A program made the translations under genes and the position numbers. Below the pieces are notes generated by a model. That model did not search any database, had not been told where the DNA came from, and worked only from the letters and a program-made list of their open reading frames with translations. A stretch of DNA of 64,000 nt from Xanthomonas sp. DAR 34887. GTDB taxonomy: Bacteria > Pseudomonadota > Gammaproteobacteria > Xanthomonadales > Xanthomonadaceae. Within the stretch, counting starts at the first letter, position 1. Each line of letters begins with the position of its first letter. This document shows, in pieces, positions 9,401-18,200 of the stretch. The stretch lies in contig NZ_CP162490.1 of assembly GCF_041245805.1 (NCBI RefSeq), forward strand, positions 5,061,001 to 5,125,000, in the 5' to 3' direction.

Positions 9401-12400
9401 GCCGCTCTGTGCGATCGCATTGTCGGCCGCGGTCAACGCTAGCGTGCCGGTCGCGGTGACGTCGTGCGCCAGGGTGATGCCGGCGTCGCCGCTCAGGCTC
9501 ACGTTGTGCCCGGACAACGCCGCCGTGGGCGTCAGGGAATTGCCGCTGTGCAGAAACAGGTCGGCGCTGCCGGTATCGATCGCGCTGCCCGGCAGTGCCA
9601 GCGTGCCGCCCGCGCTCAACGACAACGCGCTGTTGCTGCCCAGGGTCAACGCGGCGATGGTCAGGCCGTTGACGTCGGCCAGGGCGATGCCGCTGCCGGT
9701 CAGCGACACCGCGCCACCGAAATCGTTGGCGGCGCGTTGCAGGGTGATCGAGCCGGTGCCGGCGTTGAGATTGCTGGTGCCGGTGACGCCGAGTGCATTA
9801 GTCGTGGACTGTGTGATCGCGCCGCCGTTGCTGGTCGCAATCAAGGCACCGTTGATCGTGCCGCTGCCCAGGTCCAGAGCGCCATTGCTGGTCGCGGTAA
9901 GGGCGCCGGTGGCGAGTGTGCCGAGCGTCAGCGCGTTGCTGTCGGTGATCGCGGTGGTGCCGCCGGCCAGGTTCACGGCCTGCCCGAAGTGGTTGCCGGC
10001 ACGGTCCAGGGCGATCGCGCCGCTGCCGGCGTTGACGCTGCTGGTGCCGGTGACGCCGAGCGCGTTGGTGGCGGACTGGGTGATCGCGCCGCCGTTGCTG
10101 GTAGCAATCAAGGCGCCGTTGATCGTGCCGCTACCCAGGTTCAAGGCGCCGTTGCTGGCCGCGGTGAGAGCACCGGTGGCCAGCGTGCCCAGGGTCAGCG
10201 CGCCGCTGTCGGTGATCGCCGTGGTGCCGCCGGTCAGGCTCACGGCCTGCCCGAAGTGGTTGCCGGCACGGTCCAGGGCGATCGCGCCGCTGCCGGCGTT
10301 GACGCTGCTGGTGCCGGTCACCGCGATTGCGCCGCCGCTCTGTGCGATCGCATTGTCGGCCGCGGTCAACGCCAGCGTGCCGGTCGCGGAGACGTCGTGC
10401 GCCAGGGTGATGCCGGCGTCGCCGCTCAGGCTCACGTTGTGTCCGGACAACGCCGCCGTGGGCGCCAGGGCATTGCCGCTGTGCAGAAACAGATCGGCGC
10501 TGCCGGTATCGATCGCGCTGCCCGGCAGCGCCAGCGTGCCGCCCGCGCTCAACGACAACGCGCTGTTGCTGCCCAGGGTCAACGCGGCGATGGTCAGGCC
10601 GTTGACGTCGGCCAGGGCGATGCCGCTGCCGGTCAGCGACACCGCGCCACCAAAATCGTTGGCGGCGCGTTGCAGGGTGATCGAGCCGGTGCCGGCGTTG
10701 AGATTGCTGGTGCCGGTGACGCCGAGTGCATTAGTCGTGGACTGTGTGATCGCGCCGCCGTTGCTGGTCGCAATCAAGGCACCGTTGATCGTGCCGCTGC
10801 CCAGGTCCAGAGCGCCATTGCTGGTCGCGGTAAGGGCACCGGTGGCGAGTGTGCCGAGCGTCAGCGCATTGCTGTCGGTGATTGCAGTGGTGCCACCGGT
10901 CAGGCTCACGGTCTGCCCGAAGTGGTTGCCGGCACGGTCCAGGGCGATCGCGCCGCTACCGGCGTTGACGCTGCTGGTGCCGGTAACGCCGAGCGCGTTG
11001 GTGGTGGACTGGGTGATCGCGCCGCCGTTGCTGGTCGCAGTCAAGGCGCCGTTGATCGTGCCGCTACCCAGGTTCAAGGCGCCGTTGCTGGCCGCGGTGA
11101 GCGCGCCGGTGGCGAGCGTGCCCAGGGTCAGCGCGCCGCTGTCGGTGATCGCCGTGGTGCCGCCGGTCAGGCTCACGGCCTGCCCGAAGTGGTTGCCGGC
11201 ACGGTCCAGGGCGATCGCGCCGCTGCCGGCATTGACGCTGCTGGTGCCGGTCACCGTGACTGCGCCGCCGCTCTGTGCGATCGCATTGTCGGCCGCGGTC
11301 AGCGCCAGCGTGCCGGTCGCGGTGACGTCGTGCGCCAGGGTGATGCCGGCGTCGCCGCTCAGGCTCACGTTGTGCCCGGACAACGCCGCCGTGGGCGTCA
11401 GGGCATTGCCGCTGTGCAGAAACAGATCGGCGCTGCCGGTATCGATCGCTGTGCCCGGCAGCGCCAGCGTGCCGCCCGCGCTCAACGACAACGCGCTGTT
11501 GCTGCCCAGGGTCAACGCGGCGATGGTCAGGCCGTTGACGTCGGCCAGGGCGATCCCGCTGCCGGTCAGCGACACCGCGCCACCGAAATCGTTGGCGGCG
11601 CGTTGCAGGGTGATCGAGCCGGTGCCGGCGTTGAGATTGCTGGTGCCGGTGACGCCGAGTGCGTTGGTGGAGGACTGGCTGATCGCGCCGCCGTTGCTGG
11701 TCGCAATCAATGCGCCGGTCACCGTGCCGCTGCCCAGGTTCAAGGCGCCGTTGCTGGTCGCGGTGAGGTTGCCGGTAGCAAGCGCCCCCAGGGTCAGCGC
11801 ACCGCTGTCGACGATCGTGGTGGTGCCGCTGCCCAGGTCGACCGCCTGCCCGAAGTCGTTGCCGGCGTTGTCCAGCGTCAGCGCCTGGCTGCCCAGCGAG
11901 AAGCTGCTGCTGCCCCCCACCGTCAGCGGGCCGGACTGGGTCAGGCCGATGGCGTTGGACAGGCCCAGGTTGCCGCTCACGTCCAGCGTCCCGAGTGTGG
12001 CGATGTGGTTGCTGCCGCTGAAGCTGGCGTTGCCGCCGATGCTGCCGCCCAGGATGCCGGCGGTGTAGGTGCCGCTCTGTTGCACGCTGCGGTCGGTGCT
12101 GATGCTGATCGCGCCGCTGCCCACGTCAATGCTGCCGCTGCCGCCGATGCCGGTCTGGCCGGCGCCGTTGGCGACCAGCGACACGCTGCCGTCGCTGCCG
12201 CTGCTGAGGGCGGCGGCGGTGATGGTGCCGCTGTTGTTGATCAACTGGTCGAACAGGCCCTGCGCGGCGCGCGCCTGCAGCGTGATGATGCCTCCGGGCG
12301 CGCTGAGGGTGCCGCTGTTGTCCACCGCCAGCGTGTCCAGTTGCAGTTGCAGGGCCTTGTCGACGACGACGCCGAAGCCGCCGCTTTCGAAGGTGAGGGT

Positions 12401-13054
12401 GACCTTGTCGGCGCCGACCAGGTTGATGTTGCCGGCGCTGGCGGTGATGGTGCCGCTGTTGATCACCTTGCCGCCGATCAGGTCGACCGCGCCGGCCGCG
12501 GCATTGATGGTGCCGCTGTTGGACATCAGCGCGACCGTGCTGCCGCCGGCATCGAGCGTGTCGTTGCCGTTGATGAAATTGGCGGCGCTGGTGCCCAGGG
12601 TGCTGGCCACCAGCCCACCGACGTTGATCTGCGCGCTGCTGCCGAAGATGATGCCGTTGGTGTTGATCAGGAACACCTGGCCGTTGGCGTTGAGGTCGCC
12701 GAAGATCTGCGTGGGATTGCCGCCCTGGATCAGGTTGAGCACCGCGGCGTTGGCAGACGGCTGGTTGAACGTCACCGAGGCCACCGAGCCGATGTCGAAC
12801 GTGGACCAGGTCAGCGCCATCCGGCTGGAGGTCTGGTCGATGGTCAGGTTCGGGCCGCTGGCCGGATTGAGGGTGCCGGTGCCGCCGACGATGCTGCCGC
12901 CGGTCGGCAGCTGGGTGCTCGCCACCTGCGCCGCCGCGATGCCGGGCGCGGCGGCGCCGAGCGCGAGCGCCAGAGCCAGCGCGAGCGGCGAATGGCGCAA
13001 CGCGCAGCGGCGTGCGGCACGGGTGGCGAGCGAAGCCTGGGCGATGGCGGACAT
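6494..13054 (-). CDS. Two-partner secretion exoprotein TpsA (filamentous haemagglutinin-like adhesin)
   Basis: A 2186-residue secreted beta-helix protein. Residues 1-44 are a long signal peptide (hydrophobic LALALALALG, then AAAQ). Residues about 45-300 are the TPS domain, with LINTNGIIFGSSAQI corresponding to the NPNGI region of FHA and HMW1; this targets it to TpsB. The rest is glycine/serine/alanine-rich repeats, including three 311-residue copies, and ends in PACDADDPDAQCAQE. No C-terminal toxin domain is seen, so it looks like an adhesin, not a CdiA toxin. The start is the ATG at 13052-13054, 11 bp after tpsB; the longer frame has no signal peptide at its beginning. It lies in the T6SS core operon between tpsB and tssA. 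Confidence 0.93.
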   Translation of the reverse strand: MSAIAQASLATRAARRCALRHSPLALALALALGAAAPGIAAAQVASTQLPTGGSIVGGTGTLNPASGPNLTIDQTSSRMALTWSTFDIGSVASVTFNQPSANAAVLNLIQGGNPTQIFGDLNANGQVFLINTNGIIFGSSAQINVGGLVASTLGTSAANFINGNDTLDAGGSTVALMSNSGTINAAAGAVDLIGGKVINSGTITASAGNINLVGADKVTLTFESGGFGVVVDKALQLQLDTLAVDNSGTLSAPGGIITLQARAAQGLFDQLINNSGTITAAALSSGSDGSVSLVANGAGQTGIGGSGSIDVGSGAISISTDRSVQQSGTYTAGILGGSIGGNASFSGSNHIATLGTLDVSGNLGLSNAIGLTQSGPLTVGGSSSFSLGSQALTLDNAGNDFGQAVDLGSGTTTIVDSGALTLGALATGNLTATSNGALNLGSGTVTGALIATSNGGAISQSSTNALGVTGTSNLNAGTGSITLQRAANDFGGAVSLTGSGIALADVNGLTIAALTLGSNSALSLSAGGTLALPGTAIDTGSADLFLHSGNALTPTAALSGHNVSLSGDAGITLAHDVTATGTLALTAADNAIAQSGGAVTVTGTSSVNAGSGAIALDRAGNHFGQAVSLTGGTTAITDSGALTLGTLATGALTAASNGALNLGSGTINGALTATSNGGAITQSTTNALGVTGTSSVNAGSGAIALDRAGNHFGQTVSLTGGTTAITDSNALTLGTLATGALTATSNGALDLGSGTINGALIATSNGGAITQSTTNALGVTGTSNLNAGTGSITLQRAANDFGGAVSLTGSGIALADVNGLTIAALTLGSNSALSLSAGGTLALPGSAIDTGSADLFLHSGNALAPTAALSGHNVSLSGDAGITLAHDVSATGTLALTAADNAIAQSGGAIAVTGTSSVNAGSGAIALDRAGNHFGQAVSLTGGTTAITDSGALTLGTLATGALTAASNGALNLGSGTINGALIATSNGGAITQSATNALGVTGTSSVNAGSGAIALDRAGNHFGQAVNLAGGTTAITDSNALTLGTLATGALTATSNGALDLGSGTINGALIATSNGGAITQSTTNALGVTGTSNLNAGTGSITLQRAANDFGGAVSLTGSGIALADVNGLTIAALTLGSNSALSLSAGGTLALPGSAIDTGSADLFLHSGNSLTPTAALSGHNVSLSGDAGITLAHDVTATGTLALTAADNAIAQSGGAIAVTGTSSVNAGSGAIALDRAGNHFGQTVSLTGGTTAITDSNALTLGTLATGALTATSNGALHLGSGTVGGALTATSNGGAITQSASNPLTVAGTSTLDAGNGSITLANASNDFVGAVDLSGSGIQLADRNDLRIAAVHTGNNALSLLADGSLDLPGGAIDTGSADLSLVARHGTLRLGGALSGHTLTLSGGSGLTLTDDVAATGDLQLSTDNAAILQSGGALTVGGSSTLAAGSGDITLTGAGNHFIGTVDIAGGAVRLRDSGALSLGTLSVDSLAVRSGGALNLGSGSVRGALLADSGNAAIGQRGALDIGGATSLTAGSGAITLDQANRFAGTLAFGGGAVRIDALGALTLGASTATALQLTSSGALSQNGALQVTGDTAIATGSGAITLDDAGNDFQGLLALSGGAARIRDANALSLGTLSLGSLDVASHGALNLGGGSIAGDLVAASGGGTVSQRGPLQVGGTTTIDSGGGAIELDTAGNDFQGAVNLAGGATTLRDRNALSLGSVAVAALNVTSGGALSLGQGSIGGDLVARSDAGGGTSSAIVTASAATPAASGGGIGQRGALTVAGTTTLDAGSGAIALTDAGNDFQGALQASGGDIAIADRNDLSVAAQASGSLALSAAGALRTAGALRGSSIGLSAGGDLGLGHDVSSGGALQLRSGGAIAQTAGTLTAASLSGSSSGATSLTGANAIAALGAFSATQLSLRTLGDLRVAGPVAVAGALRLDAGGDLAIDGAIGGQGVWLQAGGDLSETGGGRISADTLSGKVGGSTRLGAAGAAIDNRIGTLGDFSSPGGFSLTNGQSLTLSALNGSAYTVDAGTSALYLAVLGDLLQADTTWLYDGAGTFSASGRIGTAANPIYVLGVSNQTVAAIGMPPAYFYALAADGSLLGVDGESGINVPTSAFASRAQSSSNRTIAYVDLSAADANYRAFGLVKPGLRLPADQQPACDADDPDAQCAQE
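9120..11790 (-). repeat. 933-bp tandem repeats inside tpsA (about 2.9 copies)
   Basis: The same block recurs at a period of exactly 933 bp; for example GACGTC plus its flanks falls at 9458, 10391 and 11324. Each unit encodes 311 residues containing DNAIAQSGG, SGAIALDRAGNHFGQ (twice), LQRAANDFGGAVSL and SLSGDAGITLAHDV. Copies are nearly identical at the DNA level, indicating recent duplication or gene conversion. More diverged versions of the submodules continue on both sides. Confidence 0.92.
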
Positions 13055-13065
13055 GAGCGGATTCC

Positions 13066-14763
13066 TCAGAAGGTGAAACCGAAACGCGAATAGAAACGGA
13101 CGTCGCGTCCGTCGGACGCATCGCGCCCGCCGGTCGGCTTGGCGGCGCTGAGCCGCAGTTCGAAGTTCTTCCATTGCGGCACGCGCATGGTGACGCCGGC
13201 ACCGACGCCATCGAAGGTCTGCACCGCCGGCGCCAGCACGCGGTTGCCGCCGGCCGGATAGACCCGCGCATGGTCGGCGAACACGTCCAGTTCCAGCACT
13301 TCGCGCCACGGCCGGCCGTTGAACGGCGAAGCGGCGTCGGCGAAACCGGGCGCATCAACGTGGTACTCCAGCGCGGCGTAGTAGCCGCGGTCGCCGAGCG
13401 CATCGGACACGGGGTAGGCGCGCACGCTGTCCGGCCCGCCGACCGCGAACTGTTCCATCGGGGTCAGCGCGTCCTCGCTGTACTGGCCGTTGAGCTTGAG
13501 GTACAGGCGCTGGGTGCGGCTGAGGTACTGCATGCGCGTATAGCTCAGCCGCGCGATGCTGAAGTGGCTGTCGTGTTCCGGGCTGACCAGATCCGGCGTG
13601 GCCGAGCGGTCCTGCAGCGACTGGCGCAGGCTCAGCTGCAGCAGGTCGATGCCGCGCCAGCGCAGGTCGGTGCGGCGCAGCGCGGTGCTCAGTTCGACCA
13701 CGTCGAATTTCTGGTCGGACAGCTGCACGCCGGCGGCGCTGAGTCGCGACTGCTCGCGCAGGTAGCGCGCCGAGGCCTGCCACTGCAGGTTTTCGCGATT
13801 GACGAATTTCCAGTCGCTGCCGAGGTAGACCACCGAGGTCGGCCCTTGCAGGCCGAGCGAGGCGAATACGCCGTTGCGCACTTCCAGTTCGCTGCGGCTG
13901 GCGCCGAGCACCGCGCCGAACCCGGGCAGCGCCGGCACCGGCAGTGCGTAGGACAGCGCGCCGATCCGGCTCTGCCGCGGGTCCAGCGAATAGGCGTAGT
14001 TGGCGGCGAGCACGTCGCCCAGGCCGAGCGGGCTGTTCCAGGTCAGGCCGAGCTGGGCGCGGTAGCGGCCGGTCAGCTCGGTGCCGTAGTTGTTGCCGCC
14101 GAGGCTGATGGCGTACGGCCGCGGCGCCTCGCTGGCGACCAGCAGCACGTCGGTCTCGCCTTCGCGCTGGCCCGGCTGCAGCACCGAGGACACCGACACG
14201 CCCGGCAGGTCGCGCACGTACAGCAGCGCGCTGTCCACGTCCTGCTTGCGCAACGGGCGGCCCTGCAATGCCTGCAGCGGCGCGGCCAGGGTGCTGGCGC
14301 GGTAACGCGACGCACCCTTGACCTCGACCTGGCCGACACGGCCTTCGAGCACGCGGATCTCCACGATCCGCTCCGGCCCCGGCGTCTGCGCCGGCAGGTA
14401 GGCGGTGCTGACGATGAAGCCGGACAGGCGGTAGGCGCGGGTGATGGCGTCGGCCACCGCCTGCAGTTGCTCGAAACGCAGGGCCACCTCCGGCTGGCCC
14501 TGCGCCAAGGCCTGGAATTGCGCATCGGCCAGCGCCTGCACGCTGGCCGGGGTGATGCCGGCCTTGGCGTGCTCGCCGACGTCGCGCACGCGGAAGCCGC
14601 GGACCTGCAAGGTCACCGCGCTGCCGTCGCGATCCTTCAGCGGCGGCAGCGCGGCGCTGGCGCCGCTGGCCGCGGTGCCGCTCTCGGCGGCGGCAGGCGG
14701 CAGTTGCGCCCACGCCGGAACGGCAGCGAGCCACACGGACACGGCCGCGGCCAGACACGTCAT
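13066..14763 (-). CDS. Two-partner secretion outer-membrane transporter TpsB (ShlB/FhaC/HecB family)
   Basis: A 565-residue Omp85-superfamily pore that exports the TpsA protein. It starts with a signal peptide (MTCLAAAVSVWLAAVPAWAQ). Two POTRA domains lie at about residues 50-210 (GFRVRDVG; IVEIRVLEGRVGQVEVKG; RPLRKQDVDSALLYVRDLPG). A 16-strand barrel follows, with GGPDSVRAYP in the position of the conserved VRGY-type motif, and it ends in phenylalanine (FYSRFGFTF), the outer-membrane insertion signal. The ATG at 14761-14763 is chosen because it overlaps the preceding stop codon as ATGA; an alternative ATG lies two codons upstream. tpsA follows after 11 bp. Confidence 0.93.
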   Translation of the reverse strand: MTCLAAAVSVWLAAVPAWAQLPPAAAESGTAASGASAALPPLKDRDGSAVTLQVRGFRVRDVGEHAKAGITPASVQALADAQFQALAQGQPEVALRFEQLQAVADAITRAYRLSGFIVSTAYLPAQTPGPERIVEIRVLEGRVGQVEVKGASRYRASTLAAPLQALQGRPLRKQDVDSALLYVRDLPGVSVSSVLQPGQREGETDVLLVASEAPRPYAISLGGNNYGTELTGRYRAQLGLTWNSPLGLGDVLAANYAYSLDPRQSRIGALSYALPVPALPGFGAVLGASRSELEVRNGVFASLGLQGPTSVVYLGSDWKFVNRENLQWQASARYLREQSRLSAAGVQLSDQKFDVVELSTALRRTDLRWRGIDLLQLSLRQSLQDRSATPDLVSPEHDSHFSIARLSYTRMQYLSRTQRLYLKLNGQYSEDALTPMEQFAVGGPDSVRAYPVSDALGDRGYYAALEYHVDAPGFADAASPFNGRPWREVLELDVFADHARVYPAGGNRVLAPAVQTFDGVGAGVTMRVPQWKNFELRLSAAKPTGGRDASDGRDVRFYSRFGFTF

Positions 14764-15233
14764 ACGCATGCGATTTCCCCTGGAGCGATTCCCTGTCGTG
14801 CAGCGGCACTGCCCGAGGTCGCCGCACGGGCCGCGCCCAAGGCAGCGGGACGGTGGAGCGACGTGACGACATCGGCCGATGCTTTCGAATGCCTCGCGAA
14901 CGCGGGCATTGCGCCGGCGAAGAGTAGCAGCATTAATGCGAACAGCGTCGCAAAAACAAGCGCGGCCAACAAACGTCTACGCCGGCGCACAGGCGCGTCG
15001 GCGAACAGCAACGGCAGCGGCTCGGCCTGCACGCCTGCATGCGCCGGCAGCGGCGCCGCCGTGACGGTCGGCCGCAGCGCATTGCGATGGGTCACGCCCT
15101 GCCCGACATCGCGCACCGAGGCCAGCACGTTGCGCCGGCGCGCGCGGTATTCATCGCGGCCGATACGGCCATGCTGATAGGCCTCGGCAAGCGCGTGCAG
15201 GTGCGCGTTGGCCAGTTGCTGGGCCTCGTTCAT
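14760..15233 (-). CDS. SHOCT-like membrane protein in the T6SS operon
   Basis: A 157-residue protein. The N-terminus (residues 1-42, with LHALAEAYQHGRIGRDEYRA) resembles the SHOCT short helical domain, which often adjoins other modules and may mediate oligomerisation or regulation. After a linker and an arginine cluster (RRRRR) comes one transmembrane helix (LLAALVFATLFALMLLLFAG), then a low-complexity tail. Its ATG overlaps the ppkA stop as ATGA and its stop overlaps the tpsB ATG in the same way, so it is translationally coupled on both sides. This makes it a candidate link between the kinase module and the two-partner system. Function unknown. Confidence 0.75.
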   Translation of the reverse strand: MNEAQQLANAHLHALAEAYQHGRIGRDEYRARRRNVLASVRDVGQGVTHRNALRPTVTAAPLPAHAGVQAEPLPLLFADAPVRRRRRLLAALVFATLFALMLLLFAGAMPAFARHSKASADVVTSLHRPAALGAARAATSGSAAARQGIAPGEIACV

Positions 15234-18200
15234 GGCAACTCCCGCAGCACGCGCAGGCCCACGTCCGGCTGCGCCGATCCGTTGTCGGCGCGCCGCGCCT
15301 GCACCGTGCAATCGGCCCAGTAGCTGGCGAAACTGCCGCCGCGCGCCTGCACCCCGGCGCCGCTGGACACCCACTCCCAGACGTTGCCGGTGACATTGAT
15401 CAGTCCCCACGGATTGGGTTCGCGGCCGCGCGGCGGCAACGGTGCGCGGCTGGCGTCGCCGGCGCTGGCGGTGGGCGGCACGCAATTGCTGTCCTCGGCC
15501 TGGCGCCAGTCGCTGCCGGCCTGCGCGGCGTGCTGCCATTCGGCATCGGTGGGCAGGCGGTAGCGCCAGCCGCCGCTGGCGATGGTCAGCCAGCGCAGGT
15601 AGGCGCGGGCCTGGGTCAGGCTGATGTTGCGCACCGGCGCGCGCGCCAGTTCGGCGTCGCCGGCCGGTTGCGCGGTGCACTTGCCGGTGGCCTGGCAGAA
15701 CAGGTTGAAATCGGCCACCGCCACCTCCGCGCGCGACAGCGCGTAGGGCTTGCCGCCGGCCAGGCCGGGCACCACCACCAACATCGGCCCGCGCTGCGCG
15801 CCGAGCGCGTCGAAGCAGGGCTTGCCGCGGCCGGGCGCGGCGGCGGCGCAGGGATCCGGACCGGTCGGCACCGGCGGCAACGGTTCCTCGTCGCTCACCG
15901 GGCCGGCGGCAGGCGCGCGCGCGGTGGCCGCGGGCATGGGCGCCGGTTTTGTGGCCGGCTTGCCGCTCGCCGGCTTGCGCGGCGCGTCCTTGGCGGCCGG
16001 CTCGGCCGCCGCGGCCGGCGCCGGCGCCAGTGCGTCGGAACTGGGCGCATCGCTGCCGGCATGGCGCTGCAGGCGCGCGGCGAGCGTGCCTTCGGGCAGT
16101 TGCCCGCGCGCCTTCAGATCGGCTTCCAGCTGCGCCATCGCCTGCGCATCGCTGCGGTACAGCGCCTCCAGGCGCTGGCCCAGCTGCTGCCGCGCGGCAG
16201 CGGGCAACGCCTGCGCGTTGGCGTCCATCACTTCCGCGACGACGGCGTAGCGAGCCTGCGCGGCGCGCAGTTCGGCGCGCTCGCCGAGCGCGGCCACCCC
16301 CTGGCCAAGCACGTCGGCGGCCTGGCGGTAGCGGCCCTGGCGGAATGCGCCGGCGGCGTTGCCGAGATAGACCCCGGCCAGCAGCTGCGGCGCTTCCTTC
16401 TGCAGGAACGGGTGTTGCGGCTGTAGGCTGCCGATGCGCGCCAGCGCCTGGCGCGCCTTGTCCAGATCGTTGGCGGCCGCGGCGCGGCGCATCGATTCGA
16501 TCCGCGAGCTCACTTCGGCCTCGGCGCTCTCGCGCGCCAGCATCGTCTGCAGCTGTTGTTGCAGGGTCTGCAGGCGTTCGCGCTGGGCCAGCAGTTGCGG
16601 CGCCTGCGGCGCCTGGGTCAGGCCGAACTGGACCAGCGCCTGCGCGCCCGGCAACTGCAGCGGATCGCTCTGCGGCGCGACCGCCGCGGCGATCGCCGCG
16701 GCCAGCGCCGCATCCTGCGCATCGCGCTCGGCCGCCGGCAGGACCGCCAGCGCCGCCTCGACATCGTCCTGCCAGTCCAGTGCGGCCGACGGCGCGGCCA
16801 GCAATGCCGCCAGCGCCTTGCGCGCCTGCGCCGCGTCGTGCAACGCCGGCACCGCCGGCTGGCCGGCATGGTGCTGCGCCAGGTCCAGCTGCGCGCCGCG
16901 CAACTGCAGCCGCAGCGAATCGGGCAGCGCCGCGCGCGCCTGCTGCAGGCGGGTGCGCGCCTGCGCCCACTGCTGCGCGTCGGCCGACTGCTGGATCGCC
17001 GCGTCCAGGCGCAGCTCCAGTTCCGGGTGGCGCAGCAGGGCGCTGTTCGGATCGATGCGCCGCACCTGGTCCAGCGTGGCCAGCGCGTTGTCGGCCCGGT
17101 CGCGGAAGATGGCGCCGGCGGCGATCTGCGCATTGAGCGTGGTGTCGAGCGCGTTGAGGCGTTCGTTCTTCTCCCGCTCCATCGCTTCGCGGCGCGCGTC
17201 CAGCGCCGGCGAATACAGCCGCAGCCGGTCGCGCAAGGCGAACACCTGCAGCGCGCCGCGGTAGTCGTAGCGCCCGCTGGCCGGATTCCACAGCGTGTCC
17301 AGGCGCCGCAGCAGGAAATCCTGGATCAGGTCGCCGCGGTCCACCAGCAGGCGCCGGCGGTCGTCGTCGTCGAGGCTGGCCAGCGCCTGCATGGCCTGGG
17401 TCTCGTCGACGTAGCGTTGCGGATCGGCCGCGCCGAAGCGCGCGGTGACCTGCTCCACATGGCGCTGGTGCAGATAGCGCGACGCGCCCCAGCCGCCGGC
17501 GCCGGCCAGCACCAGCGCCGCGCTGCCGTAGCCGAGCAGCGGCAGTGCGCGCTCGCGCAGCGGCACCTCGCGCAGGCCTTCCAGCAGCGCCTCCACCTTG
17601 CTCAGGCGCTGCGCGGCGGGAAACGCCACCGCCGCGCACAGGGTCTGGTACTGGCGCCTGGTCAGGCCCGGCACCGGCGGCGGCACGCGCTTGTCGCGCA
17701 ATGCCACTTCGGCGCTGAGCTTGTCGAAGGGGTGCTTGCCGGTGAGCAGTTCGAAGCACACGCAGCCCAGCGCGTAGATGTCGTCGGCGGGCGTGGGTTC
17801 CTGGCCGCGGATCATCTCCAGGCTGGCGTAGGCCGGGGTCAGCGCGCCGAGCGTGGCCGCGTCGAACACGGTCTGCTCGCCGGCCACGTCGGCCGCGTGC
17901 TTGCCGGCGCGGGCGATGCCGAAGTCGAACACCTTGGCCACGCCGTCGCGGGTGACCATCACGTTGCCGGGCTTGAAGTCCGAATGCACCACGCCGGCCG
18001 CATGCGCGCGCGCCAACGCACGCGCCATGCCCTCGATCAGCGGCCGCGCGCGCGCCAGCGGCATGCCGTTGTAGGCCTGCTCGCGGATCAGCGTCTTCAG
18101 GTCGCAGCCGTCGATGTACTCCATGGTCATGAAGACCAGGGTGCGGTCCTTGTCGAAGTCGTAGACGCGCACGATGTTGTCGTGGGCCAGTTTCTGCGAG

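Noticed and set aside
9120..11790. Periodic repeats considered as a CRISPR array
   Set aside because: Units are 933 bp, in frame with a protein, and have no unique spacers.
8838..13093. Long open frames antisense to tpsA
   Set aside because: They mirror the repeats of the adhesin gene and have no signal peptide, domains or ribosome-binding site.
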